From assembly GCA_943736015.1 (NCBI GenBank), contig OX031060.1:7701501-7765500 (forward strand): a stretch of DNA of 64,000 nt, in the 5' to 3' direction. How positions within the stretch are numbered: the first letter of the stretch is position 1; the number at the start of each line of letters is the position of its first letter. Source of the DNA: Tridacna crocea (Eukaryota > Mollusca > Bivalvia > Cardiida > Cardiidae). The notes below the pieces were generated by a model, which was not told the origin of the DNA, did not search any database, and saw only the letters and a list, made by a program, of their open reading frames with translations. Shown here one piece after another: positions 1 to 10,700 of this stretch. Both the position numbers and the translations under genes were made by a program.

Positions 1-640
1 TAAAAACGTCTGTCTTCCTAATATCAGTGACAAGTTTGCTCACATCGGGATATAAAGTAGTACACCGGTTCAAATCTAATATAAAAACCTTGTGTGCACT
101 TAAGATGCTATATTTTCAGGACTGTACCAATGAAACTGGGTTAGATTTCTATCTTAATGATATATTGAACAAGTTTCAAATTTGGTCAAATCAGTTTTAG
201 AATTAGGTTACTGGGACAAATTGTAGGAAAATCTTGTTTATGCCCTCTAGAAGCCATATTTTCAGTGCAATACTTATGAAACTTGGTGAGAGTATTTGTG
301 TTGACTATACCTCAGATAAGTGTGAAATTGGGTCATACTGGTTAAAAATAAGATCACTGGGACAAATGTCAGAAAAGCCTCTTCATTTACACTGAAGGCA
401 ACATTTTTAGTCAAATACTCATGAAATTTTGTCAAATTTTTTTAAATTGGTTCACATTATTAAGGACAAAAATTAGGACACTTGGATAGATCCTAAAGAA
501 ACCTCAATGTGTGCTCTCTTTTAGCCACATTGTCAGTATGATCAGAGCACTTGTCTTGATATTAATTTAAACATGTTTGAACTAGGTCACATTGAAGCAA
601 AAAGTAGGTCATGAATGGTGATCAATGTCTCACATCCGTA
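1..640. repeat. Diverged tandem repeat, period about 146 bp
   Basis: Related phrases recur at regular spacing: ACTGGGACAAAT near 211 and 356, and variants of ATGAAACTTGGT near 129, 276 and 421. The whole stretch reads as four or five decayed units. Units of this kind (GTCAAA / CATGAAACTTGGT) are common non-coding repeats in molluscs. It runs off the left edge of the window. No open frame of note. Confidence 0.6.
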
Positions 641-1124
641 CAACCATGATGTCTACAACTTTATCCATATCCAAGATGATTACTCTGTGAGTGCTTTATG
701 GCCAATGACCCTCTTGCTTCTCTTTTCTTGTTTTAGATGATTAGTTGTACATAGTAATACTTGTATGTCTGAAATGACAAGTTTGATAATTGGTTAATCA
801 TGCTTGATAATCATTGGTCAGTCATGCTTGTGGTCTTCTTCCTCAGGACTAAACCAATAGGTGGACAAAGCATGTAGGAAGTTCTTAACCATCAGTTAAC
901 AAATTAAGTTCCTGTTTCAAATCATTCATATTAACATATATCTATCTATTCTGTCTCCATTATCCACTTTTTTTAGGAAAATGCAACTAAAAAACAGCCT
1001 TGTAGGCTGAATCTGATTGCTTATGTTATACTGAAATACCTATAAACAATAGAGTTACAGTTTCTCTCTACCAAACAATAGTGCACATGAGTAGCTCCAC
1101 AGTTAGCATAATTCAAGAATTACT
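641..1124. other. No gene or recognised repeat
   Basis: AT-rich sequence without a long open frame, splice-framed exon or clear repeat that I could identify. Confidence 0.5.
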
Positions 1125-1218
1125 GAGTGACAGATGTCCTTGTAAAAAGAAATTCCATGAAAGCATGGGTAAGTGCACTTGTAGCTGCAATATAACTGAA
1201 ATGATGTTGAAATAGGTG
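1125..1218 (+). repeat. SINE 3' portion
   Basis: The phrase GCATGGGTAAGTGCACTTG followed by ATATAACTGAAATGATGTTG matches the 3' part of the tRNA-headed SINE seen at 42970-43300 and 58066-58300. The head is missing. A hairpin element abuts its tail at TTAA. Confidence 0.6.
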
Positions 1219-1446
1219 TTAACCCATTACCGCACAATCCCTACTTTTGATGCCCCTGAGAAAGAAGCCTTTTGAAAACACTGTGGGAAAAGGAGAAAAT
1301 GCTGGTAACCAGCATTTTCTCCTTTTCCCACAGTGTTTTCTACCCATTTCAGATCAAATTTCAATTTTTCAGTCACCTTGATTTTGTCGTCTGCAAATGC
1401 TTTCAATTTGAACCAGTCTAAAATTTTGTTGTGTGGTAAGGAGTTA
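1219..1446 (+). mobile_element. TTAA-hairpin MITE, type A (reference copy)
   Basis: Non-autonomous element of about 228 bp. The ends are short inverted repeats of about 17 bp starting TTAACCCATTACC, here with the right TTAA mutated to TTAG. A left arm (ACAATCCCTACTTTTGA, CCCTGAG) leads to a central palindrome at 1274-1340: 33-bp arms identical in inverted orientation around a single A. A right arm follows with the conserved words GTCGTCTGCAAATGC and CAGTCTAAAATTTTG. There is no coding capacity. The TTAA target and CCC-starting ends suggest piggyBac-type mobilisation, which is an inference. In the entries below, + means this arm order. Confidence 0.9.
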
Positions 1447-1500
1447 GATACCATAGATACAAAAGACCACAGCCTTCAGTTGTTTCACCTGTTATAGTAC

Positions 1501-2594
1501 GGTCACAAATCAGTAAATGCCGCCTGCCGGCGTGGTAACTGCCAGTTTTCACTCAAATTCGGCCAGTGGCAGCTCGGTGGCAGGCACAATCGGCAGGCGG
1601 CAGGCGACATTTTAGACACCGCTAGGACACCGCTGAAGTTTTAAGAAAAAGTTAAAATTCTGACTGCCACCGGCTAATTTTTTCCAGTTGTGGCTGTCGT
1701 CAGGGCGCCGGCCGGGCGCATTTCGTGGTCGCGCGGTGGCAATCAAGCGGCAGACAGGCGGCAGCGCGATTTTTACTCGGTCGTCACGGGGTTCAAGGGC
1801 CTTCAATCTTCGGCCGGCGATCGGTAGGAACTAACTGCCACTCTCCAGCATCCGGCCTGCTACCGTTATGCTACCGAAATGCCACCGTGCGATTTCAAAA
1901 TATCTGCCGGCGGCAGGGCGGAGATTGAAAAGCAGATGGAAGGCGGCTGTCGAAGTTGGTAGGTGGCAGGATAGCGATCTGCCGAGTGCAGACTCCCGGG
2001 CCCCTGAATATAAATCCGAGGCTATTCACAATAAGAAATTGTCGTCATGGCGATTCTTACAGCACCAGGGCGACTCAGAGACTTGCATATTGCTGGGTTG
2101 GGCTCTGGTCTGTTGCGCTGCGGTGCTGGCGCTTTGTCTTGCCCCTTGCCTTTAGGGGGCAACTTGTTGGAAGGAAAACTTTATTAAATATTAGCTCTAT
2201 TTATCTTATGGTTGATAATAATGATGAACACTTTGTAGTGATACGAGAGCAATCTAGCTATATATATCCCCCGTAAACCAGCCTGCCGCCGTCAGATTAT
2301 CGGCCGGTGTCAGTTGTATATGGTCAGTGTCCGCCAGGCCGCCGGGCGGTGGCAGGTAGAATCTGACGGCTGCCGGACTGTCGCCTAACTGCCACCGGCC
2401 GACACCCTGATGACATCCCACACCCCTCGAACTTGAGAAACTGCCTGCCGCCGCCCGGAACCCGCCAGGCGGCCTTTTACTGGCAGTTATTTATGACCAC
2501 TCTCACCGATTTGTAAAAAATCGGCCGGCGGCATGTAATTTTAAGAATCCACCGATGTCTAAAAATCGGCAGGTGGCAGTTTCACATTGTGACC
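1501..2594. mobile_element. 1.1-kb GC-rich non-autonomous DNA element
   Basis: Bounded by short inverted ends, GGTCACAAAT at 1501 and ATTGTGACC ending at 2594. The interior is far richer in GC than its surroundings and full of diverged CGGCCGGCGGCAG/CTGCCGCC subrepeats in both orientations. A less GC-rich stretch (about 2000-2280) sits inside. No transposase is visible. The overlapping open frames of 64-106 codons are products of the GC-rich repeats and look non-coding. Target duplication is unclear (ATAGT on both sides at best). Confidence 0.55.
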
Positions 2595-2787
2595 ATAGTG
2601 TTAGACCTGTAGTCCAACAGTACTCATAATAATGGTATTTAGGGGTAAAGTATACTGTATTTCAAAGCCCAACACTTAAAAAATAATGCGCAAAGTTCAA
2701 TTACTGCACTAGGGTGGTTCAGATACTGTAATTCTGATTGCTATAATAGTCAGTATTGATGGACATATAATTATAAGTGCTGAATCC

Positions 2788-2970
2788 TTCAATCCTTTTC
2801 CACACAAGCCTGAGGAGCAAATCTGAAGAAGGAGGCTTTTTTAAACATTGTGAGAAAAGGCATTTTCTCCTTTTCTCACAAAAGTTTTCCATTCTTAAGA
2901 AAAACGATAAACCATGATACTAGTATGAGCATTGGTGAGTCTAAAATTTTGTTGTTTAGGAAAAAGTTAA
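2788..2970 (+). mobile_element. TTAA-hairpin MITE, decayed
   Basis: The left end is eroded (TCAATCCTTTTCC). The hairpin is shortened because part of the loop-proximal stem is lost. The right end, GTTGTTTAGGAAAAAGTTAA, is recognisable. Confidence 0.6.
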
Positions 2971-3007
2971 AGGTTGAAGCAAGATTTAGTTACTTATGCA
3001 GTATGGA

Positions 3008-3234
3008 TTAACCCTTTACCAGACAACAGTGTTTACCGCTTATCTAATTTAACAGCAGTAACTGTTGCAGACAACAAACTGGTCTTTACAATAGAAGAAA
3101 ACAATGTGCAGAAAGGAGAAAATGCTGGTCACCAGCATTTTCTCCTTTTCTCACAATGTTTTCAAAAGCTTTTTTTTTTTTTTCATTTTTAGGTGGGGGG
3201 GGGGCCTCAAAACTCGGAATTGGGTACAGGGTTA
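3008..3234 (-). mobile_element. TTAA-hairpin MITE, type A
   Basis: Intact left TTAA; right end TTAG. The loop variant is GGTGACC. A poly-T tract and a G9 run have expanded in the right arm. Confidence 0.8.
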
Positions 3235-3387
3235 GTTCAAAGTCCACCATTCCAGGGTTGTGGGCGTCCTTGTTGAAATAATTATGTTATGAAAGTACAG
3301 GAAATGCCCACTTCTCCGCCCCAGCTTTTGAACATTTTGTAACAAACTGAGGGTCCATGCCTTTCTGGGCAGACATTGGTAAATAAC

Positions 3388-3600
3388 TCAACCTTTTACA
3401 AAAAAGGACAAAATTTAAACCTGTCGTATAAGTGTAAGCATTTGCAGACAACAAATTGAATATGACTCAAAAACTAAAACTTCTCTTTGAAAGTATCAAA
3501 AAACATCGTGGAAAAGAAGAAAAATGCTGGTGACCAGCATTTTCTCCTTTTCCACGATGTTTTCAGAAGGCTTCTAATCCTCGGTCTAAAGGATAAAACG
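3388..3600 (-). mobile_element. TTAA-hairpin MITE, type A, decayed ends
   Basis: The left end is TCAACC; the right end is lost against the next copy. The stem at about 3498-3564 carries a CATCGTGG/CCACGATG pair in both arms, a co-varying change from the usual CATTGTGG/CCACAATG. Confidence 0.7.
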
Positions 3601-3627
3601 CATTGTTGGGTGAAGGAGAAAATGCTG

Positions 3628-3851
3628 GTTACAGGTAACAATCCCTGGTTTTTACGGGTCTAAAACAGTAGCCTTTAGAAAACAATGTGGGAAAAGGAGA
3701 AAATGCTGGTTACCAGCATTTTCTCCTTTTCCCACAATGTTTTCTACCCTTTCATAGACAGAAATCATCTTTCCAGCAACAGTTGAATTGTTGTCTGCAA
3801 ATGCTTTCAGTTTTGTCTAGTCCAAAAGTTTGTCATTTGGGAAAGGGTCAA
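3628..3851 (+). mobile_element. TTAA-hairpin MITE, type A variant
   Basis: Left terminus missing; right end is TCAA. The hairpin at 3678-3744 has a single mismatch. The left arm is of the 'CCCTGGTTTTTACGGG' variety also seen at 51877. Confidence 0.8.
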
Positions 3852-3951
3852 TTGTCTATAATGCATTTGAACTTTGATAGCCATTTGTGGTATGAAATGC
3901 TAGTATTTGACAGATCATTTTATATCCTGCATTGCATTCCTTAGGATAATA

Positions 3952-4648
3952 TCACGCTAAATTACATTCAAAGTACACCTGCACCATTTAGTCTCGATGA
4001 TATATTTTTAGGTCCGTGAAGTATGAATTCAAAATGTCATCGTGTATGCCTTGTCACGCGAGAAGTATAACCGTTGGTATTTTGAATTTTGACATTGAAA
4101 TGTGTATATTTGCATGTTTTGCTTCAAATTATAAAACTGTACATTTTGGGTTTTTTTAGCAGCTGATTTTGAAAACTTCAAATTCGGAACATGAATAATA
4201 AATGTGAATTAATAGTTATTGCATGAAGGAGTATGTTTGATGAAATATTATGAATAAAGGAGAATGTTGTTCCTTAATGATCACTTGTAATTTTGCCATG
4301 ATTTTTTTAACAGAATTTTGTCACAAAATGGCAAAAGTTGAGTGATCTTGGTAAATCTATAAGAAATGAAAAATTCTTCGAACTCTTTATTTTTACTTCA
4401 AATTTTTATGATTTTTCCCCCTTTTTTTAGGCGCTGAGTATAATTTTTTTCATGTTTTCTTTAAGACACAGTGATATGTATTTTGCTCACGTGAGAAAAC
4501 AGTCGGTGTTAAATCATAAGTGACAAGCTCGGAGAAAACCACTTAATGTGTATCAGATATTTTGTATGTTTAGTTGAAGAAACTTTGAGTGTTTAAATAC
4601 TTTGAGAAGATTTTTTTGGTTTGTGAACGGTTTGTGTTCTAAATAACT
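3952..4648 (+). promoter_or_regulatory. Repeat-free stretch upstream of the Rabin8-like start codon
   Basis: About 700 bp with none of the repeats that fill the neighbourhood, ending at the first coding exon. By position it should hold the 5' UTR and perhaps the promoter. I see no decisive TATA box or initiator, so this is inference from location only. Confidence 0.35.
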
Positions 4649-4731
4649 ATGCTGGGAACACTGTGTGTTATTCTAGAAGAGAATTTTGAGAATTATGGAT
4701 TTTCATCCTCAGACGATGAAGAAAATGAAAG
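4649..4731 (+). CDS. RAB3IP: Rabin8-like exon 1 (start codon)
   Basis: ATG at 4649; 27 codons plus AG, donor GGTAATT. It encodes an acidic, serine-rich N-terminus (SSSDDEENE) that continues in phase into S-D-G-E-V-D of exon 2. Support is phase, acidic continuity and the upstream stop; there is no conserved domain here, so this exon is a little less certain than the rest. Confidence 0.8.
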
Positions 4732-7700
4732 GTAATTATCATAAAGTTTGATTGTTGATTATTGATTATTAGTTATGTTTGACTGTTCATTCCACACAAT
4801 CCAGAGTTTTTAATGATGCTAAGGGAGAAAATCTTTTGAAAATTTTGTAAATAAAAAAGGAGAAAATGTTGGTAACCAGCATTTTCTCCTTTTCCCACAA
4901 TGTTTCGTACCCTTCTTAACCCATTACCAAACGACAATATTTTAGACTGGTCCAAATTGAAAGCATTTGCAGACAACAAAAAAAAAGCTACAGAAAATTA
5001 GAAATTTGTTTCGTGAAGGGTAGAAAACCTTGTGGGAAGAGGAGAAAATGCTGGTTACCAGCATTTTCTCCTTTTCCCACAATGTTTTCTAAAGGCTTCT
5101 TTCTCAGGGGCATCAAAAGTAGGGATTGTGTGGTAATGGGTTAAAGCAATTAAGTAATTGTGATTGTCAATTGTTCTGTCATTTTAACCCATTACCACTC
5201 AATCCCTACTTTTGACGCCCCTGAGAAAAAAGCCTTTTGAAAACACTGTGGGAAAAGGAGAAAATGCTGGTAACCAGCATTTTCTCCTTTTCCCACGGTG
5301 TTTTCTACCCTTTCCAGAACAAATTTCTATATTTCAGTCACCATTATTTTGTCATCTGCAAATGCTTTCAATTTGGACCAGTCCAAAATTTTCTTGTGTG
5401 GTAATGAGTTAACAAGCTTTCAGTTTGGGCAAGATATAATTTTGCTGTTTTGTAAAGGTTTCTGCAATGAACTGAGTTGCAATAATAAATATCAGCCATG
5501 CTCTTACAAAAGGGGGCTTCATGCATCTCAGTGTTGTATGTGACAGAGCATTCCTTCACATGCTTAGATTCATTAAATCATAGATTCATAAAATCCATTT
5601 TGTCTAACTACCCCCGAATCATGATTGACGTAGACTTTGATAGAAAATTGTGTAAAGCACTGGTCAAAGAGACTCAGAAAGCATGGATAGGTGCACTGGC
5701 TGCTGTGATATATCTGAAAAAATGTTGAAAATGGCAGTAAACACCTTAAAATCAATCAATCTAACTCTTTACCAAGCAATACCAAGTTTATCAACCTTAA
5801 TAATTATTGGGCAAGGAGCCGCCTTAACCCATTACCACACAATCCCTACTTTTGACGCCCATGAGAAAGAAGCCTTTTGAAAACACTGTGGGAAAAGGAG
5901 AAAATGCTGGTAACCAGCATTTTCTCCTTTACCCACAGTGTTTTCTACCCTTCCCAGGACAAATTTCAATTTTTCAGTCACCTTTATTTTGTCGTCTGCA
6001 AATGCTTTTAATTTGGACCGGTCTAAAATTTTCTGGTGTGGTAATGAGTTAACCCTTTTCCACACAGCAAAATTTTAGACCTATGCAAATTTGAATTATT
6101 TGCAGAAGATCATCTCATAGTGAATCAAATGACACAATTCTCCCTTGATAGGGTTGAAAGCTCTGTGGGAAAAGGAGAAGTTGCTGGTTACCAGCAATTT
6201 CTCCTTTTACCACAATGTTTTCAAAAGGCATCGTTCTTAGGGTCATTAAAAGTCGTCATTGTGTAGTAAAGGGTTAAAACATTGTTGGAAGCGGAGAAAA
6301 TGCTGGTATCCAGCAATTTCTTCTATGCCCACAATGTTTTTTACCATATCAAATTTTTCTGTGCCAAATGCTTTCAATTTGGACAAGGCTAAAATTCTGT
6401 CACCTAGAAATGGCTCAACTCTGTACCAAACAACAAAATTTCAGAATGGTCCAGATTGAAAGCATTTGCAGATGACAAAATAAAAGTTACTGAAAATTTT
6501 AATTTAGTTTTGGGAAGACATCGTGGGCAATGGAAAAAAAAATGCTGGTTACCAGCATTTTCTCCTTTTTCCCTCAGTGTTTTCAGAAGGCTTCTTTCTT
6601 AGGGTCGTTAAAAGTCTGGATTGTGTGGAAAAGAGTTAACCTTGTGATCATGTTTAAAACACATTTAACCGCTAAAGAAGTAAAGGGAAAAAAATGAAAT
6701 AAATGATCTATATACCTGATCTATATTACAGAAAATGTCAAGTGAATATATTATTTTGAACTTGAACAGGATTGAAGAATGTTGCTTCATTAACATTTTA
6801 CCTGGGGGCAGACCAGAATTATGGTTTGTTTTGTTTTGAACACATCACTTCTATGAAAAAAAAAATGGACCATTAACCTAAGAAATGTATTTGTTTACCT
6901 AATCACAGTGAATTACAAAAAATACAGAAAAGTACATGTATGTTGTTTGAACTTTAACTCTTTACCAAACAACAAAATTTTAGACTGGTCCAAATTGAAA
7001 GCATTTGCAGATGGCAAAATTCATGTGACTCAAAAACTGAAAAACTTGTTACGGGAGGGTAGAAGAGATTGCTTGAAAAGGAAGAATGCTGGTTACCAGC
7101 ATTTTCTCCTTTTCCCGCAATTTTTTCAAAAAGTTTCTTTTTCAGGGTCATGAAAATTAGGGGTTGTTTGGGGAAGGGTTAACATGATAAAAGAATTTTT
7201 CTCCAGTTGCTTGGGGGCTGCAAAAGGGAAAAGAAAATTTTAATGACATCAGTTTGCAATACTGCATTGTATTGTACTATTGTATAGAAAGTCAATATAC
7301 AGGGTGTTTTATTATTAGCTAACAATTTCAAATGTACCCGAGGCTGTATTTTTTTTTTTACAAAAAAGTACAATGAAATTCATACCATTTGATAAGTCAA
7401 AGATTATAGTTTTATGAGATGTACACTACCTAAGGTTATATTAACCCTTTACTACACAATCCCGACTTTAAACGACCTCGAGAGAGAAGCTTTTTGAAAA
7501 CACTGTGGGAAAAGGAGAAAATGCTGGTAACCAGCATTTTCTCCTTTTCCCACAGTGTTTTCTACCCTTCCCAAACCAGATTTTAATTTTTCAGACACTT
7601 TTATTTTGTCGTCTGCAAATGTTTTCAATTTGGACCAGTCTAGAATTTTCTTGTGTGGTAAAGAGTTAAACAATAAAGGGACAAGCAACTTAAAACAATA

Positions 7701-10700
7701 TCTACCATATTCAACCTGATTAACACTCCCTCCTTAATAGTAGTGCCCACCACAATATTACTTACTCCAGAGGCCTCTGGACAATCCCACCCGCACCCAA
7801 CGGGAATCTAAGTGATAGTCGGTTACTGGAGTGACCAACTTCCAAATTCAGAATAACTTCATTAAACGCTGACTTACAAAATTAATTGATGACATCATAT
7901 CTTACAAACTTACCGTTGTGGTATTGGCATAATATTAATTACACTTTTACTTCATAAATCAATGTTATTAATGCTTGACTATCCAAATATACATACTGTA
8001 CACTTCCCTACCATTGCAAACTTCTGGCTGCACAAAATTGTCAGCTTACTTTAAAAAAAATCATAAAAAAAGTCAAGAATCCAAAACAAGTGTTCCTTAA
8101 AAATTGTGAAAGCTTTTTTTATGTTCAGGTGAATCATGATTGGGAGTACTAGATTTTGCATTGATACAGCGTGTCTGTCAAATATGGCAACAACTTTGCA
8201 CACGGTACTTGGATGAAAGTACCATACCTACTCTACATGACGGCCACGAAATTTCGGGAAATTGGCTGTGATTGAGAGAGAGAGAGATAGAGATCTCTCT
8301 CTCTCTCTCTCACTCTCTCACTCTCTTTGGTGAGAAAGGGGGTCATGGTAGCTTTATTTTCAAGATCACATTAAGTCAGACTTTACTTTTCAACCATCCC
8401 AATGCTCCTTGGCCATTTACTGTATACTAGTAACTATGATGTTGTTAGTGTACGATCTTGTTGAAACCAGATGTACTTTGGTACTATGTATCCTACCATG
8501 AAGTGCTAGCATAGAGGAGTAAATAGTGTAAGATCAGCTATGATAGACTATGAGAACCATTGGGAATTATTTCAGTCTTTAATGGCTAGCATATATATTT
8601 ACCTCCTTTTGTTTTATGCTTCTTGGGTAATTTATGGGGAAATAATGGTAGATCATAAATTTTAATGATTCCAGTGAAATTAATTGTAAATATTTCTGTA
8701 ATTCTTCGATTGGAAGTGGAAATAATTGGTTGTGCAGACTTAAGTTATGTGGGTTAAGAGTGTGTAAAATTCAACAAGACAAAGTTTGACGTAACTGACA
8801 TTAACCCAACATTTCTCACGCTTTACCAAATATTTGGTTGTGTTCTTATGTGACGTTACGTACACGTCAGGGGAATTACGGAAAACAGCAGCTGAATTTT
8901 GATGCAAGTCCAAACAAAGAACGGGTTTGAAACATCTTGTGATTATTTGTGTCTTACGTTGTATTTCTAGGATGAAAATTTCTCTTGGGTATATTTGGCG
9001 CTTGACGGCTTAACCCCTGACCACACAATGACGACTTTTCACGACCCTGGGAAAGAGGCCTTTTAAAAACATTTTGGGAAAAAAAGAAAATGCTGGTAAC
9101 CAGCATTTTCTCTTTTTCCCAAAATGTTTTCTACTCCATTAAAAAATGATTGTACTTTGAGCCATATTGAAATTGTCGTCTGCAAAATGCTTTCAGTGTG
9201 GACAAAGCTTAAATTTTGTCGCCTGTAAAGGGTTAACGTTTCGTTTGACTTTTGGCTAGGAATGATGGATGTCTTTGCAATTAAGAAAGCAATAAGGGTG
9301 ATGGAGAAGTGTATTATTATGAATTGTATGCTGTTCGTCATTAGTTATGGCAAAGTATTCTCTAGTCAGACTTTCGGTGTAAACAAGTGATTTACTGTGA
9401 TAAATGGAGTTAGAATCTTCGTTTCATGATCCAAACCAAACTGTCCTGTGCTATAAAGACCTTGAAAGGAAAAAATGCCGGCTGGTTACCATTATTTTTA
9501 TCGTATACCAGCATTGTTTTCTATCATTGAAATGACAAATCCCTTTATTTGAGGCACATTGCATAGGCGTAACCAGGAAAAAGTAAATTATACTAAGTTG
9601 GCCATTTTTGAGGCAGGTGACGATAGCAATTTGGAATCAGCCAAATGGAATTGGAGCGGTAAAATCAAGACATTTCTGATCTTAGCTGTTTTAGAAAACG
9701 GCCAACCTGAAAAATACGCGAAAAAAGGCAGCATACGACCTATTCTCGATTTTTTTACATTACGCACGTGCATGGTGTGCATAACAGAAGTTACGCCTAT
9801 GCATTGAATTTGTGACCTGCAAAATGCTTTCAATTTGGATGAGTCCAGAGCTCCAGATAACAAGAAGTGATAGTATTCTAAATCCATTATTTCTCTTTGA
9901 AACTGTATGTTATGGGTATTCTTTAGAATCGGCTCTATGAGACCCTACATAAGAAACCTTTTGAAAACATTGTGGGAAAAGGAAAAAATGCTGGTAACTA
10001 GTATTTTCTCCTTTTCCCACAATGTTTTTTATACTCTGTCAAAACACGGACAAATTACGGCATTCGGCCTTCTCTAAGTTTTCGTCAGCAAATGCCATCA
10101 ATTTGGTCAAGTCTAAAATTTTATCATTTTGTAAAGAGTTAACTCTACTGAATGACAAAATGTAAGACTGGTCCAAATTAAAAGCATTTGCATACATTAT
10201 ATAAACATTGCTCAGATTGCAAGATTCATCTTTGATTGGATTGAAAACATGATGGGAAGAGGAGAAAATGCTTGTTACCAGAATTTTCTCCTTTTCCACC
10301 AATGTTTTCAAGGGCTTTCTGTCTTAGGGTCTTTAAACTTGGATTCTGCAGTAAAGAGTAGGAAAAAGTCCTAACAAAGTGTCTGAACTTGAATCTAAGG
10401 ATAGATTATTACTATATATGGACAGGGCAGAATGCGTACAAAAAATAGCAAACAGTCATGGCAGAATTTCTTCATAAGTAGGCGCTCAGTATTGTGGGAA
10501 GGGACACGGTTCTAAAACTGGAATTGTCAGTCAGATATGCAGTAAAGGGTCATAAAAGTAGTTTTGGTAAAAGGGTATTTTATGTTTTGCAGTGATGGAG
10601 AGGTAGACCTACCTGTACGAAGACGAGATGCTAAAAGAAATCACCTTCGCCATGCATTCTCAGAAGTCCTGCCCAACGAAGATCCTCGCCGTCGAAGTCA

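Noticed and set aside
1227-1454. Open frames of 60-90 codons reading through hairpin elements (motif [19 protein letters not shown] or [19 protein letters not shown])
   Set aside because: The shared peptide comes from translating the palindrome and arms on either strand. It appears in many copies with random frame breaks and no start or splice context, so it is not a protein family.
1612-2276. Overlapping open frames of 64-106 codons in the GC-rich element
   Set aside because: They follow from GC-rich subrepeats that lack stop codons. No domain and no consistent strand.
9559-9807. 82- and 99-codon frames over the CATTG-flanked MITE
   Set aside because: The frames span element boundaries and target duplications. 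A 240-bp MITE with 12-bp ends has no need of a protein.
10440-10550. Possible hairpin MITE remnant before exon 2
   Set aside because: Only ATTGTGGGAAGGG and CAGTAAAGGGTCA match; too little to place ends or a hairpin.
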